Shown piece after piece: positions 30,101 through 42,500 of a stretch of DNA of 64,000 nt (positions are counted from its first letter, which is position 1; the number at the start of each line of letters is the position of its first letter). The position numbers and the translations under genes are program-made. Source of the DNA: Microplitis mediator (lineage: Eukaryota > Arthropoda > Insecta > Hymenoptera > Braconidae); assembly GCF_029852145.1 (NCBI RefSeq), contig NC_079970.1:7936001-8000000 (forward strand), written 5' to 3'. The notes under the pieces were generated by a model that saw only the letters and a program-made list of their open reading frames with translations, did not search any database and was not told the DNA's origin.

Positions 30101-33100
30101 TCAAGTACTAAGTGAATGAGGCAAGATAAAAACATATTGTTTTTTCCTTTTTAATGTCGATTCATTTTATTTTTTGTGCATCAATAAATTTCAAACTCGA
30201 CATTGATGAATTTCATTTATTTTTTTTCGTTTTTTCCAATTTTCTTTCCCCTCTTTCATTCGTTAGATAATTTGAAAAAAAAAAAAAAAAAATTTTTTTT
30301 ATTGCTCAACAAGGCCACTGCAATATCGAACCTTTTTCCGCTTGTTTTTCAAATCATCCGTTTTATATATCCGATAACCCGATTGTTATTCACACTATCC
30401 GATATATATTGGTATCTGCGTATTTTTTAATTCCCGATGCGGGTTTCATATTTGGTTTTTATATTTTTATCTTATTCATTTTTTTTTTTTGTTTATTATT
30501 GCGTTAAACCAATTAACGTGTGGTAATAAGCGAATGGAAAACTGTATCAACAAATTTTTTTATCAATATTTCATTCAAATAATTAATATTTATCTTGTTA
30601 TTTATATTTATTGTTTCGGTGATATCAATCAAAAATTTTATTACACTTTATACAGACAAGTAATTTAAAGTTTTTTGAATATCATTCCATAATAATTGTG
30701 AGCATCGAGTTGTTTTGTGTTGAATTTTTATGACCCATTAAAAACTCTATCTGTGGATAGATAACTAAATCACAAAACTGTATAATAAAACGAATTTGTA
30801 AGTCTGGTAAAATAATGCAAAAATATTTCGTTCAAACTTTTATAATTTTCTCATGTTTAATAAACAACTCGGAAGTTAACGTACGTACGTACGGTTTTTG
30901 GAGAGTAAGTTGGAGAGAAAGAAGATTTAAAAAGACAAGTTGGATATTATTAGAAGAGTAATAAAAATCCTTTGAGGTCTTGTGTTCTTTAAATTTTAGG
31001 ATAAAAAAATTTTAAAGAATAGACGCACTCAAGTAAAAAGGTGTTTATATGATGTGTACATTACACACCGAAAATTTTTTCAAAACATCTTGTGTTAATG
31101 TGTACTCGTACATATTTACGTAGACTTGTAAGGGTAAAAACAATTTTCATACTAAAGCTAACGTACTTTGGTAACTTTTAAAGAGAATCTTGGATGCAGA
31201 ACACACTAAACTTTTATTCCTTTGTTGATTTTTACCTGTTTCTAGCCACAGGGAATTCAAACAAGCTACGGCCCGATTCTACATATTACAGTACATTCAA
31301 TCATACGCTGCTGTATTTACAATTTTTATTTTCTTTTTTGCTTTTTTTTTTTCAATCAATTTAAAATTGTAAATAAGTTTATTTGTTTCGTTGGTGATCA
31401 CTTTACCATTTCATTTGTTTTGCAATATTTTTATTGATATATTGAAAATCACTCACATTCGTGGTTAAATATTTGACTTACTAATTAATTACTGGACTCA
31501 ATATTGAGACAGAAATTTGAGAAACTGTAAAATAAATTAAATTTTTTATATTTCATTGTTTATAGATATCATCTAAATGTTTTTTGCTGTTGCTCGAATT
31601 TGTATCACATTAAAATATATAAGGTAAGAAACCTAGTACCCGATCAGGGAACTAGTACCCGATCACTCATTTATATGTATATCTACACTGATAGAATGAT
31701 TTCTTAGCATTTAAAAAGATTTCTTAGTATTTAAGAAATCATTTCTTAAACATCATTTTTTTGTATTTATCAAATGCTTCTTAAAGCATCATTTCTTAAC
31801 TATTAAGAAATCATTTCTTAAATAGTAAGATGTTGGAGGTTGGCAAAGGAAATGGTTAAATTATGGTTTAAATAATTTATTATATCACTGACTTTATTAC
31901 TAATTGATAAGTTTATTACAACACGTATATAATGATAAGAGAGAGAGACTATTCTGAATTGCTCGACAGTATGGCAAATACTGACTAACTACATCAAAAT
32001 ACAAAGTACAGAAGACACATGTATACCCAAAGAGTGGGACCATTGACGTCATCCATCAAAGCTCTGTCCGTATGACATTGATGACTCATTAACGTCGTCA
32101 TTCCCAATACCTTCCCTCAAAGTCATAAGTGTAGTGCTCGCACTACTCCGTATACATATACGACATTCACAAATTTCTCAGGCATTCACGGTGTTTAGTT
32201 CCACCTAAGCTCTTTGTTAAAACGTCGGCTGGCATCTTATCGGTAGAAAGATATTTTAACTTAAGGATACCATAATCGCAGAACTCGCGAATGAAATTAT
32301 GTCTCACATCAATGTGCTTTGTCCTTGCGTGGAAGTTACTGTTTCCCGCAAGTTTGATTGCACCTTGGTTGTCATTGAATATTATGACACACTCAATGCC
32401 GAGTTCTGCGTTATTCAAAATTTCTCTTAAGTACATAGCTTCTTTGGTTGCCTCTGATATGGCCATGTATTCTGCTTTAGTGCTCGATAGGGCTACTGTT
32501 CTTATTGTTTTCGCGCTTCCCAACTGATAGGCGCTCCTGCTAATATGAATGCGTAACCTGAGTATGACCTTTGATCAATCGTATTCGATCCCCAGTCCGC
32601 ATCTACCACACCAAAAAATGGTAATCCCGTTCTTTCGTACATTAGTCCACACTCGATTGTACCCTTAAGATATCTTAATACCCTTCTTGCGGTTTTCCAA
32701 TGGTCTATGCTATAATTAGTATTGAATTGACTAAGGTAATTAACTGTATACGCAATATCAGGCCTCGTAGATACCGCTAAATACATTAATGCGCCGATCA
32801 GACTTTGATATGGGTACATTCGCATCTGGCTGTCATCCAAATTCTCAGGTTTTGCGAGTTTACAATTGAACTCCATCGGCGTCGGTGACGGTTTACAATC
32901 AGTCATACTAAATCTCTCTAATATTTTATCAATATAGGCCCTTTGATTTATATACACTTTAAATTTTCTATCTCGTGCAAATTCCATACCTAAACAATGC
33001 TTATCTTCTCTAAGGTCTTTCATTTCAAATTCGCGTGACAACTCTCTTTTTACCACACATAACCGTGCATTATTATTCGTGGTAATCAATATATCATCGA

Positions 33101-33414
33101 CATATATCGCAATCAACGTTACACGGAGAGAAATTAATTATTGTATCTACAATACAAACATTGTAATTTTAACTATCTAAAATGGTAATAACATTTTTCA
33201 GTGGTTATAATGATCAATATTACAATTGAAAATGATAACAGTTACAATTGATGATGGTAACGGTTACTATCGAAGATGCTAATTGTAATTATTAAAAATT
33301 ATAATTGTTACAATAGAAGATGGTAACTCTTACCATTCAAAGTTGTAAAAATTCTTAACTAAGAATGTGTGTGTGCATGAGTGTGCTCGCGTGAGTGTGT
33401 GCATGTGTGCGCGC

Positions 33415-33452
<38 letters not shown>

Positions 33453-33464
33453 ATGTGTGCGCGC

Positions 33465-33532
<68 letters not shown>

Positions 33533-33544
33533 ATGTGTGCGCGC

Positions 33545-33585
<41 letters not shown>

Positions 33586-36500
33586 TGTGTGTGTGTGTAT
33601 AAAATTAATCACTTCCCCAGTTAAACAAATTACACATGGACAAGCGTCAGACTATAACGTTTACATATTAATTTTTTATTAGCTTAGATGGTCATCAATA
33701 TTTAGGCTGATAGTAACTGTTACCATCAGGTTATTAAGAATTACGATTTTTTATAATAGTAGTAATTATTTAAGATAATAACAGTTATAATTTCTGCTTA
33801 TCATAAATAATTGTAATATGTCGCTTAATTCTTCCGGTACTTCCATGAATACGTTCCCCGACTAGAAATTGTCCCAATACATATATTGGGCCCCAATTGG
33901 GAATCGCTGTGGCATGCCTAGTCGGGCTACCCCAGTCGGAACCCGATCGGGAACTTGTTGGGATATCCCAACGCAAAAATCACCTACCCAGCATCAGTTT
34001 TTCCTAAGTGGGACCCAATTGGAAACTCGTTGGGATAGCCCAATGCAAAAATAAATAACTTTTATTGGTTTTGCCACATCGGGACCCAGTTGGGAACTTA
34101 TTGGGATATCCCAATGCAAAAATTATTATTATTTTAATGACCTTTATGATTCATATATAATCTGAAATGCTCAAAAGTTGTTATTGAAAATTTATTATTT
34201 TTTTTTTTCAAAAATTTAATAATAAAAAAAATTTGTTTTTTACGCTCGTACACAATATTTATGTTAAAATTACTTTTTTATTTATCTGAATTGTTTATAA
34301 ACAATTTCATTTTATCAAATTTATTTACTTTTCAAATCAAATTATTTTTCGCTTCTTCTGAATAGGATATTCTGTTTTGTGTCCCTCCCTCTTCTCTTTT
34401 CAATTTTTTCTAGTATAATTTTGATCGACTAAAATTTTTATTGACTAATTTTTTCTTAATTTACTTGAAGTACCCTGAGGTTTTAATTTGGTAATCCATT
34501 TGATCGTAAAATTTTTAAATTTTTTTTAAATATTTTGCTTACTGGCTAAAGATTAAACAAAGTACAGAACAATTATATATTTATACAAAGAATACGTCGA
34601 TTATTGCATCACGGATTTTTTATTTCTTCAAGTTATTCTTTAGTATTATGATAAATAAATTACTTAAACTCACGCGATCACATACGTGGGTCAGCGCAGT
34701 GGATAGCATCAAAGACTTTGGATCGGAAGGATGCAGGTTCGAATCAAAATCATATACAGGGTGATTCAGAATTACCTTCACAACGGGAAAATTTGAATAC
34801 AGGAGACGATTCTAAGCATAAAGTTCCTTAGCCTTTTTTCAAAATTCTCAATAGATTTTGAGTTATTTAAAATCTAAATTGACCATTCAAAGACATGCTT
34901 TGAGATTTAAAAAAAATTAAAAAGAATAATAAATAAGTTTGGCAACGCCGCAACAGTAAACTTCAAGTTATACACTATTTATTTAATTTAAAAAGTTCGA
35001 TTTGTCACAGAAGAAAAACAAAGCACACAATTACAACATAGAATATATTCGTATATTTTGTTTTATCTTTTCTCTTTTTACAGAAAGAATTATTAATGGA
35101 AAATAATGCTTTTATCGAAAATAAAGCTTTTGAAAATTCGAAAAAAAAAAAAATTACAGATTTTTAATTATATGATGAGCAACCCAGATTAAAAAAAGAA
35201 AATTGAAAACTAATTGAATTGTGTTTTACCAGAATAAAAGCAATTTCAAATAGACAAATATATAGATATACACATTATTTTAGAATATATTATTTCGCTT
35301 GCTCTGTCTCGCTCAAGACTTTGCTAAGCGCTCACTGTACGTCATACTAAACATATTTGTAAAGATCTCGCGTATTGTCTTGTTAAACATCTTCCAAGTG
35401 ATCTTTCTCGGCGATTAGCTATCTGACTATCTCGCTAATGGTCTTGCTGGTGATCTTTCTTAGAATTTTGCTAATTGGGAACCTATAGGGATTGCCCGAT
35501 CGGGGCCCAAGTACCTTTCTGCGTTACATCCCAATGTAGGGTCCCCATTGGGCAACCCAATTGGTTCCCAAGTGGGTGCACCTAAAAATTTCTAGTCAGG
35601 TCTTTTCTAATTCGCCGTTGAGGTATGCTGTTACGACATCCATCTGGTGAATTTCCAATGGCACGTAAGATTTTTCTTCGTGTTTTGGGTAGCTCTATCT
35701 GTTGGATGCTTGACTTCCGTAGATCCACTTCGAATCTATTACATCCCCACTCATTTTCTTCGAGTATCTCTTTATACTCGTGTCTGAACGCTGACTTCGA
35801 AATGAATTTCACGTCTCGACTGACGATAACTTTTCGCGTATTCGGTATCTGCACCCGGCATGCCTTCGATCGTGCGTCGTATCCGACTAAAATTCCCTCC
35901 ACTGCGTGAGAGTCAAATTTATCTTTATTCGGCGTTTTATATTTGACGTACACTTTTACTCCAAATATTTGCATAAGTCCTACCATTGGTAATTTTTTTT
36001 TCCATGTTATGAATGGTATTTGGCCATTTAAAGCTGTAGTTGGGCATATATTTTGAATGTAACACGCTGTGTTTATAGCTTCTCCCCAAAATGATGGTGG
36101 GCTTCCAGCTTGTAGCATCATGTACCGTGCCATTTCAACCAAAGTCCGGTTTTTGCATTCAGCTACTCCATTCTGCCGGGAGGTATGGGGTACTGTTGAC
36201 CTCCTCCTGATACCATTCGCGCTCAAAAAATCATCGAATTCTCGGTTCACATATTCGAGCTCATTATCTGACTGCAGAGTCTTTATCTTATTTCCTGTAA
36301 ACGTTTCGACTTCTGCTTTATACTTCCGAAACACACTTAAAACCGCACTTTTGTTTTCTATAAAGTATACCTCGCACCAACGCGATCTGGCGTCGATAAA
36401 CATCACGAAATATTTGTTACCGGCCAGTGATTCATGCCTCATCGGACCACATACATCCGTATACACGATTTCCAATAACTCCCTTGTACGATCATCGTGG

Positions 36501-39500
36501 CTTTTAGGAAATGGCGTACTAGCTAGTTTTTCTTCAGCGTAAAATTCACACTCTGATAATTTTTCTTTGTCGTTAAATTTCAAACCGTACACTGAACCAC
36601 TCTTGACCGTTGTTTTTAAGTTTAAGTCACGTTCATTAAGATGTCCTAATTTCTCATCCCACATATCTAATTCACTTTTAGGTTTAATTTTTGCTTCCAC
36701 GTTGGACGTTCCGTATTTGCATTGTCTAACATAATATAAATTGCCAACCCGGTCACCTTGCACGTATACTTTATCGTTTTCATCAACTACGATCGCATCT
36801 TTTTCCCGAAATATTACTTTATATCCGTAATCAGTCATTTTCGATACTGAGAGTAAGTTTGTACGCAAGTCTGATACGTAAAAGACCTTGGATATATCAA
36901 TTTGTCGCTTTTCGTAACCCGTATCGACTGGAATGTTTACTTTTCCCACTCCTGTTATCCGCGTGCTTACATTATTTGCTAAGTTTAATTCACCGTTCAT
37001 CTCTGTGAATTCTATGAACATTTTCTTCTCGTTGCACATATGCCCGGTGCATCCACTATCAATACACCACACGTTGCTTTTACCTTCACCATACATGACT
37101 TCCTCCGAGGTGTGCATCATGAATGAACTCCAAGAATTGTCTTCTATCTCATTATCGTCCTGTAACTGCCTTGCATTTTGACGATAAAATTTTTTCTTTT
37201 TGTCTGGACAGTTTTTGGCAATATGTCCGAACTTATGGCAACGATAGCACTCTATCTTATCGACAAACCTCTGGCCACGGTTTTCATGCCTCATTTCTCT
37301 ACCTACATTTGACTGCTGAGCACGTTGGGTATTTTCCCGAGTGTACAGCAGCCCCTGGTCTATTCGTTTATTGTTGCGGTTGTCAAACTCTTTACAAATT
37401 TTCGTCTTTAACACATCAACGGTGGGGAGTTCGTCCCGTGATTCCATAGCTGTCCTGAACATCGTAAATGAATCAGGCAAACTGTACAACAGCAAAATGG
37501 CGAGTAATTCATCTGCTATAACAACTCCCATTTTCTTGAGTTCTTTCACTGCATCTGCGGATTCCGAAAGGTGCTTTCTGAGATCGCCTTCCTCCTGCAA
37601 ATGTGTTAGTACTATTTTTTTCAGCAATGACGCTTTTCGCGCCGGTCTTTTGATTTGAAGCATTTCTTCCAGCTTGTCCCAAACTAGTTTCGATGTTGTA
37701 AGTTCATCTAGCATCATGTAATTGCTCTTACACACAGCTAGATAAATTTTAGCTTCCGCCTTTCCATCCATCCGGATCCATTCGGTGAATTTCGAATCTG
37801 TTTCTGCAGGTTTGGGTATTGAGCCATCTACGTATCCCCATAGTTCGGACTCTTTCAGCATGGACCTCATTTGAATTTTCCAGGTACTATAATGTTCGCC
37901 CGTTAAGACATCTATATGAAACGTGGCCGCCATTTTATGAGCACTTCTAAAAACTCGATTCACTATATAAGCTGCGGTCTTCTCGCCGAATCACTAACTA
38001 AGCGTTTACTTTATACGTATCCTTTGTTACAATTGTTTACACGATTTTAACCGATTGGGGTGCCTGGGCCCATACCCTGTTGGAGATTGGCAAAGAAATC
38101 GGTTAAATTATGGTTTCAATAATTTATTATATCGGTGACTTTATTACTAATTGATGTTTATTACAACACGTATATAATGATAAAAGACAGAGACTATTCT
38201 GAATTGCTCGACTGTATGGCAAAGACTGACTAACTACATTAAAGTACAAAGTACAGAAGACACCCGTATATATACCCAAAGAGTGGAATCATTGACGTCA
38301 TCCATCAAAGCTCCTCTGCCCGTATGACATTGATGACTCATTAACTTCGTCATTCCCAATATAAGAAATATTTGATAAATACAAAAACATGATGTTCAAG
38401 TATGACGGGTGGGCTGACGCCCACCAGTCTAATAATAATTGATAAGTAATAAATAAATATATCTTCGTTCAGAAAGTAATATTTTTAATTGTACTTTCAT
38501 TAGTCGCTACACAGCTGCACATAAATATCGATTTACATTAGTCGTATTAAGCCTTACTTTTATAAAGACAATGCGACGAGCAGATGTTTTGCGTGGTCAG
38601 CAGTTTTGGACTGTGGGAAGAAAAGAATTCCGTTGGAAGCCGTGGAGGGATATTTTCTAATGCAGCAGAAAAGAGCTCTTATGGAAAACCTACCATAGTG
38701 AAGCTGATTCGAATAGTCGTCTGCTGTATAAATATTGTATCTTCTTTATTTTACCGCTTTTATTACAGATTACTACAAGAGAATGTTTAATACCGCTATT
38801 GTTGAATAAAAATATTGTATTTGCATCCGTATGATTTATGTTATCTTAGATTTGTAAAAGAGACTCTCAGGGCCATTACTGGATACTCCCATATCTTGGG
38901 GACGCCCAATAAACAAATATCCATATAATTCACGAATAGTCATTCCTTCACTGAGCGACCCACACCCTCTATAACAGCCTATTAAATTTCTAGAGACGCT
39001 GAGCTAGGCACGGTAAGATCGGTTACACAGTCAGAACATTCAGGTGTAAGCTTACACGTAACATTAAGAATTGATTTCTTAAATCCTAAGAAATCCTTCT
39101 ATCAGTGTATATTTACTAAATTTTATTAAATATAAATCTACAAATACATGGAGTGATCGTATACTAAGTTCCCTGATCGGGTACTAGGTCTTTTACTTTA
39201 TGTGTATTTTCATGTTCAGAAAAATGGTGATATAGGAGAGACAATGTCAGGATTGGCCATTACACTATACATTTTTGAGCTCGAATAGCCTCAAAATAAT
39301 AACATGAACAATAACTTCGATTGTTAAGTTTGAAAACAATAAAAAGTGCATAAACTATTCAAATGGTCAAGCCGTTTTTTAATTCTAGTAATTGGAATAA
39401 AAGTTTTTTCACCTCGAAAAGCTCAAAAATACTGATAGTGATGTTTTAAAATTTGACTGTCGGATCATCTATTTTTAAAATTTTTTTGTATTGGAAACTG

Positions 39501-42500
39501 GTTTAACTTAACGCGAACGACCACTATGCACTAAATAGTCGTTTTGCTTTGAATGAACTCAAACAAAAAAAAAAAGCTTTTCAAAGCTGGCAATGGAAAT
39601 TTAACGACTCTGAAATAAGTGGACCGAAAAAAAATTTTTTTTATACGAATCAAAAAAACTTTCTAGTTTTATTTTTATCATTTTATGTAAAAGCTTGTTT
39701 AATTAGCTTTATTTTTTTGTTCATTGTCTCTCTGTCCGGAAGTCCTCGTTTTACGATTAATTATTTATAATCGATACTAAGCTGAACGGGAAAAAAAAAA
39801 TAATCCAAAAAATTAATCTGATAATAACTTAGCATTTATTGCAGTTTTGTGTAGCAACATGTCGCTTCGAGCTCGAAATTGTAAAAAATACATTATTTTC
39901 GAGACAATGCAAGTAATACAGTTTCGAATAAGATAGCTTCCAGCCGCTTTTCCGAGAATTATATTTCAACCTAAAATTAATTGCTTTCCACAAGTTTCAA
40001 TAATTACAGTATAGACTGCAAGGAAATAAATATTTGCTTAACAAATTGTGATTTTTTCAGATTTGATTTTTCACTATACGATTTGCCCTAAATAGTTGAA
40101 ATTTAAAAAAGTAAGTGAAAAGTTTTCTTTATTTATTATTTTTTTAACTTCCGGCTGTGAAAATTGAAAATTTTCAAAAAAGAGAAAGTTATTGGTTTCC
40201 GTGTGATTTTCGAAAATCGAGTTTTCATCAGACTTCGATGTTTTGAGGTACTACGAAACTATTTCGACTATTTCCGGGTGGACGTCCGCGTGTGTGTGTG
40301 TAAACTCTTTTTGTCCGACGATATCTTTTTCGAACTCATCAATCGATTGGAGCGTTTTTGGTAGTAATCGAAAAGACTCACCAAGACTTAATACTGATAA
40401 GATTAAGAATTTGATCAGTCAAGTAGCTTATGAGTTATACGAAATATAAAAATTCAAAATTTTGTTTTGAGGTTTTAGGTCTTTGTATAACTCATAAACC
40501 ACTTGCCCGATTTGCCTCGAAATGTAATCAGCTCTGATTCTTGGTGAGCTTTTTCGTTTGCCGTCGTGAACGCTCGAATAGGTTGATTCGTTCCAAAAAT
40601 ATCGTCTGACAGAAATCGTTTTTTTTCACTGAAATTTATGTTCCTTCGATCTACCAGTTTTTTGAGCTTGATGCTCAAAGGCCGGATAGCTCAACTAGTA
40701 GAGCACTCGGCGCGATACCAGTCTGGGTTCGAATCCCAGTTCGGACTATGTATATTTTTCTCAATTTATCTATTAATTGTTTTATTAAGAAAGTTAATTG
40801 TAAGTTTAGGTTTCACTATATTTAAAAGTTGGTAAATGAAGTGCTAAAAAATTTACAAGTAATAATGTTTTTGAGCCCCCTGAGCTCGAAAACAGCGGAA
40901 AGTTTTGGGGTTGTCCCGCAGGGTCAACCGTTTTCCAGATTTTTCATCTGTAATTGTACAGGGTAATTTTTTTAATCAATACAATTTAAATTATTTTAAA
41001 GTAGAGACTTATTTAAAATACACATAATTATACACGATTTGACTTTATTCTAGTATCGAACCAGACAATTAAATATGAATGTTTAAATGTTTAACTGTCA
41101 AAACTGGCTAGTCTCCTTAATATGAAATCACTCTATGATATGTAAAAATTTATAAATTGATGTTGAGAAAGAATAATTAACAAATGACCTTATTTTTTAT
41201 GATTTCTGTTTTATACGCATTAGCCATTTTTACATTTCAGAATTATTAAAGAAAACAATAAATCGAATTTCAAATTAGAACTATCCGAAATATAAAAAAT
41301 AATCGTGAAAATAGAAAAAATTTTAACTATTTTTTAATATTCACCAAAAGTTTCATATATTTTTACTGGATAACTTTAATTTTATTTAGTGTTTAAAAAA
41401 GTGTACATGATTACTTAAATTTTCATGATTTCAAAAAATTTTGAAAATTTTCACTGATTCTCTATACCATATCAATGCCATAGTTCTAGTCTTCTTAAAT
41501 TACTCGAAAAATTTAAACAAATAGTATTTAATAAAATTTTATTGTTTACATTACTTTTAATTAAGAAAAAAATATCTTTATGGGTTAGTTAATACTAAAC
41601 AAATAAGTAAAATTGTTTTATTTCATGCGCAAAGAGAAAATCTTAAAATTAACGAGATAATCCGATCTTTCTGGATTTTATACATATCTTTTTTAACAGA
41701 GAATTAAAACTCGGATTAAACTAGCACGGATTTCCCTGTCTTATTAACGTATTCTCTTTATATCAAATTTTTTATTCCTGGCAGATGAACAAAAAAAAAA
41801 ATTATAAAATGTCAGTGTACGCTAATGATACTAAAAAATTATAAGTTGAAGAGAAGGTACAGGAAAAATGTGATATCGAATGAAAAATGAGACTATGAAA
41901 ATTCACGAGTACTCGGAAATGAGAAATGATAGCGTTTCAAAAGTTCACGGTGTATATAATGCGAGTTAGATCACTCAAAATGTTGAAAGAAATGGATACC
42001 TTGAGATAAAAATTTGTAACCTCGCGTATTATCTTTCACACATTTATTTAAATGTTTTAAAAGATTGTATTCAAATTATTAATAACAAAATGATGAATCT
42101 AGATTGACAAGAACGTAAGACTTGCACTGTGAAAAATTGTCCGAGTGAATATAGAGTGAATCCGGAGTGGATGACTTTATTTATTCACTCCCCTTCGAAG
42201 TTAAATTTACTCCGAATGGGAGTTATTGCGGAGTAGATGATTTTTTATTTATTTAATTCCCTCGGAGTGAATTTAACTTCGAAGGGGAGTTCTGGAAAAT
42301 ATTAACTATAAAAAAAATTACTAATACATAGTGAGGTTGGTTAGGTCTTTGATATTTTGACATTTATATTGTAGTAACTGGTATCTTATAATTAATATCA
42401 CTTATACTACAAAACAACACACTAAAAATAGAAATAACAACACCACAATTAACAGCAGTAAAATAAAGGCAATCAAAAATATAGTTTATTGAATACAAGA

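Larger units (their letters stand above)
31831..38361 (-). mobile_element. Copia-type LTR retrotransposon, decayed, 6.5 kb
   Basis: Two LTRs of about 280 bp (31831-32109 and 38078-38361) bound the element, with a 5-bp target duplication TAAGA at 31826-31830 and 38362-38366. It reads on the minus strand in Copia order: gag, zinc knuckle, protease, integrase, RT, RNase H. The RT region is broken by two other elements (33859-35597 and 33122-33803) and part of RT is missing. There is also a frameshift before RNase H. By eye the LTRs differ at about 20 positions plus three small indels, so the insertion is not recent. Confidence 0.93.
31686..39107. mobile_element. inner fold-back element, CACTGATAGAA terminus, split by later insertions
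   Basis: TA flanks both ends. CACTGATAGAATGATTTCTT at the left pairs with GAAATCCTTCTATCAGTG at the right. The arms are made of TTAAGAAATCATTTCTTAA-type palindromes. The left arm's ACATCATTTTTTTGTATTTA matches, inverted, the sequence at 38371-38398. The element is cut by the Copia insertion (31831-38361) and by a 663-bp insertion (38401-39063). Confidence 0.75.
31621..39199. mobile_element. outer TIR element of the nested stack
   Basis: ACCTAGTACCCGATCAGGG plus AACT (31631-31653) is exactly inverse-complementary to 39167-39189. Weaker pairing runs outward to about 31621 and 39199 and inward to a GATCACTC block. Nearly everything inside belongs to later insertions. Confidence 0.75.

Noticed and set aside
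33355..33682. Open frames rich in Val-Cys or His-Thr on both strands
   Set aside because: They are translations of the GT microsatellite.
35625..37658. Plus-strand open frames opposite Copia
   Set aside because: Shadows of the Copia gag-pol frame on the minus strand.
38405..38430. Helitron 3' end (hairpin GGTGGGCTGACGCCCACC followed by CTAA)
   Set aside because: The hairpin is only three bases from CTAA, there is no matching 5' TC end, and a solo-LTR reading explains the borders better.
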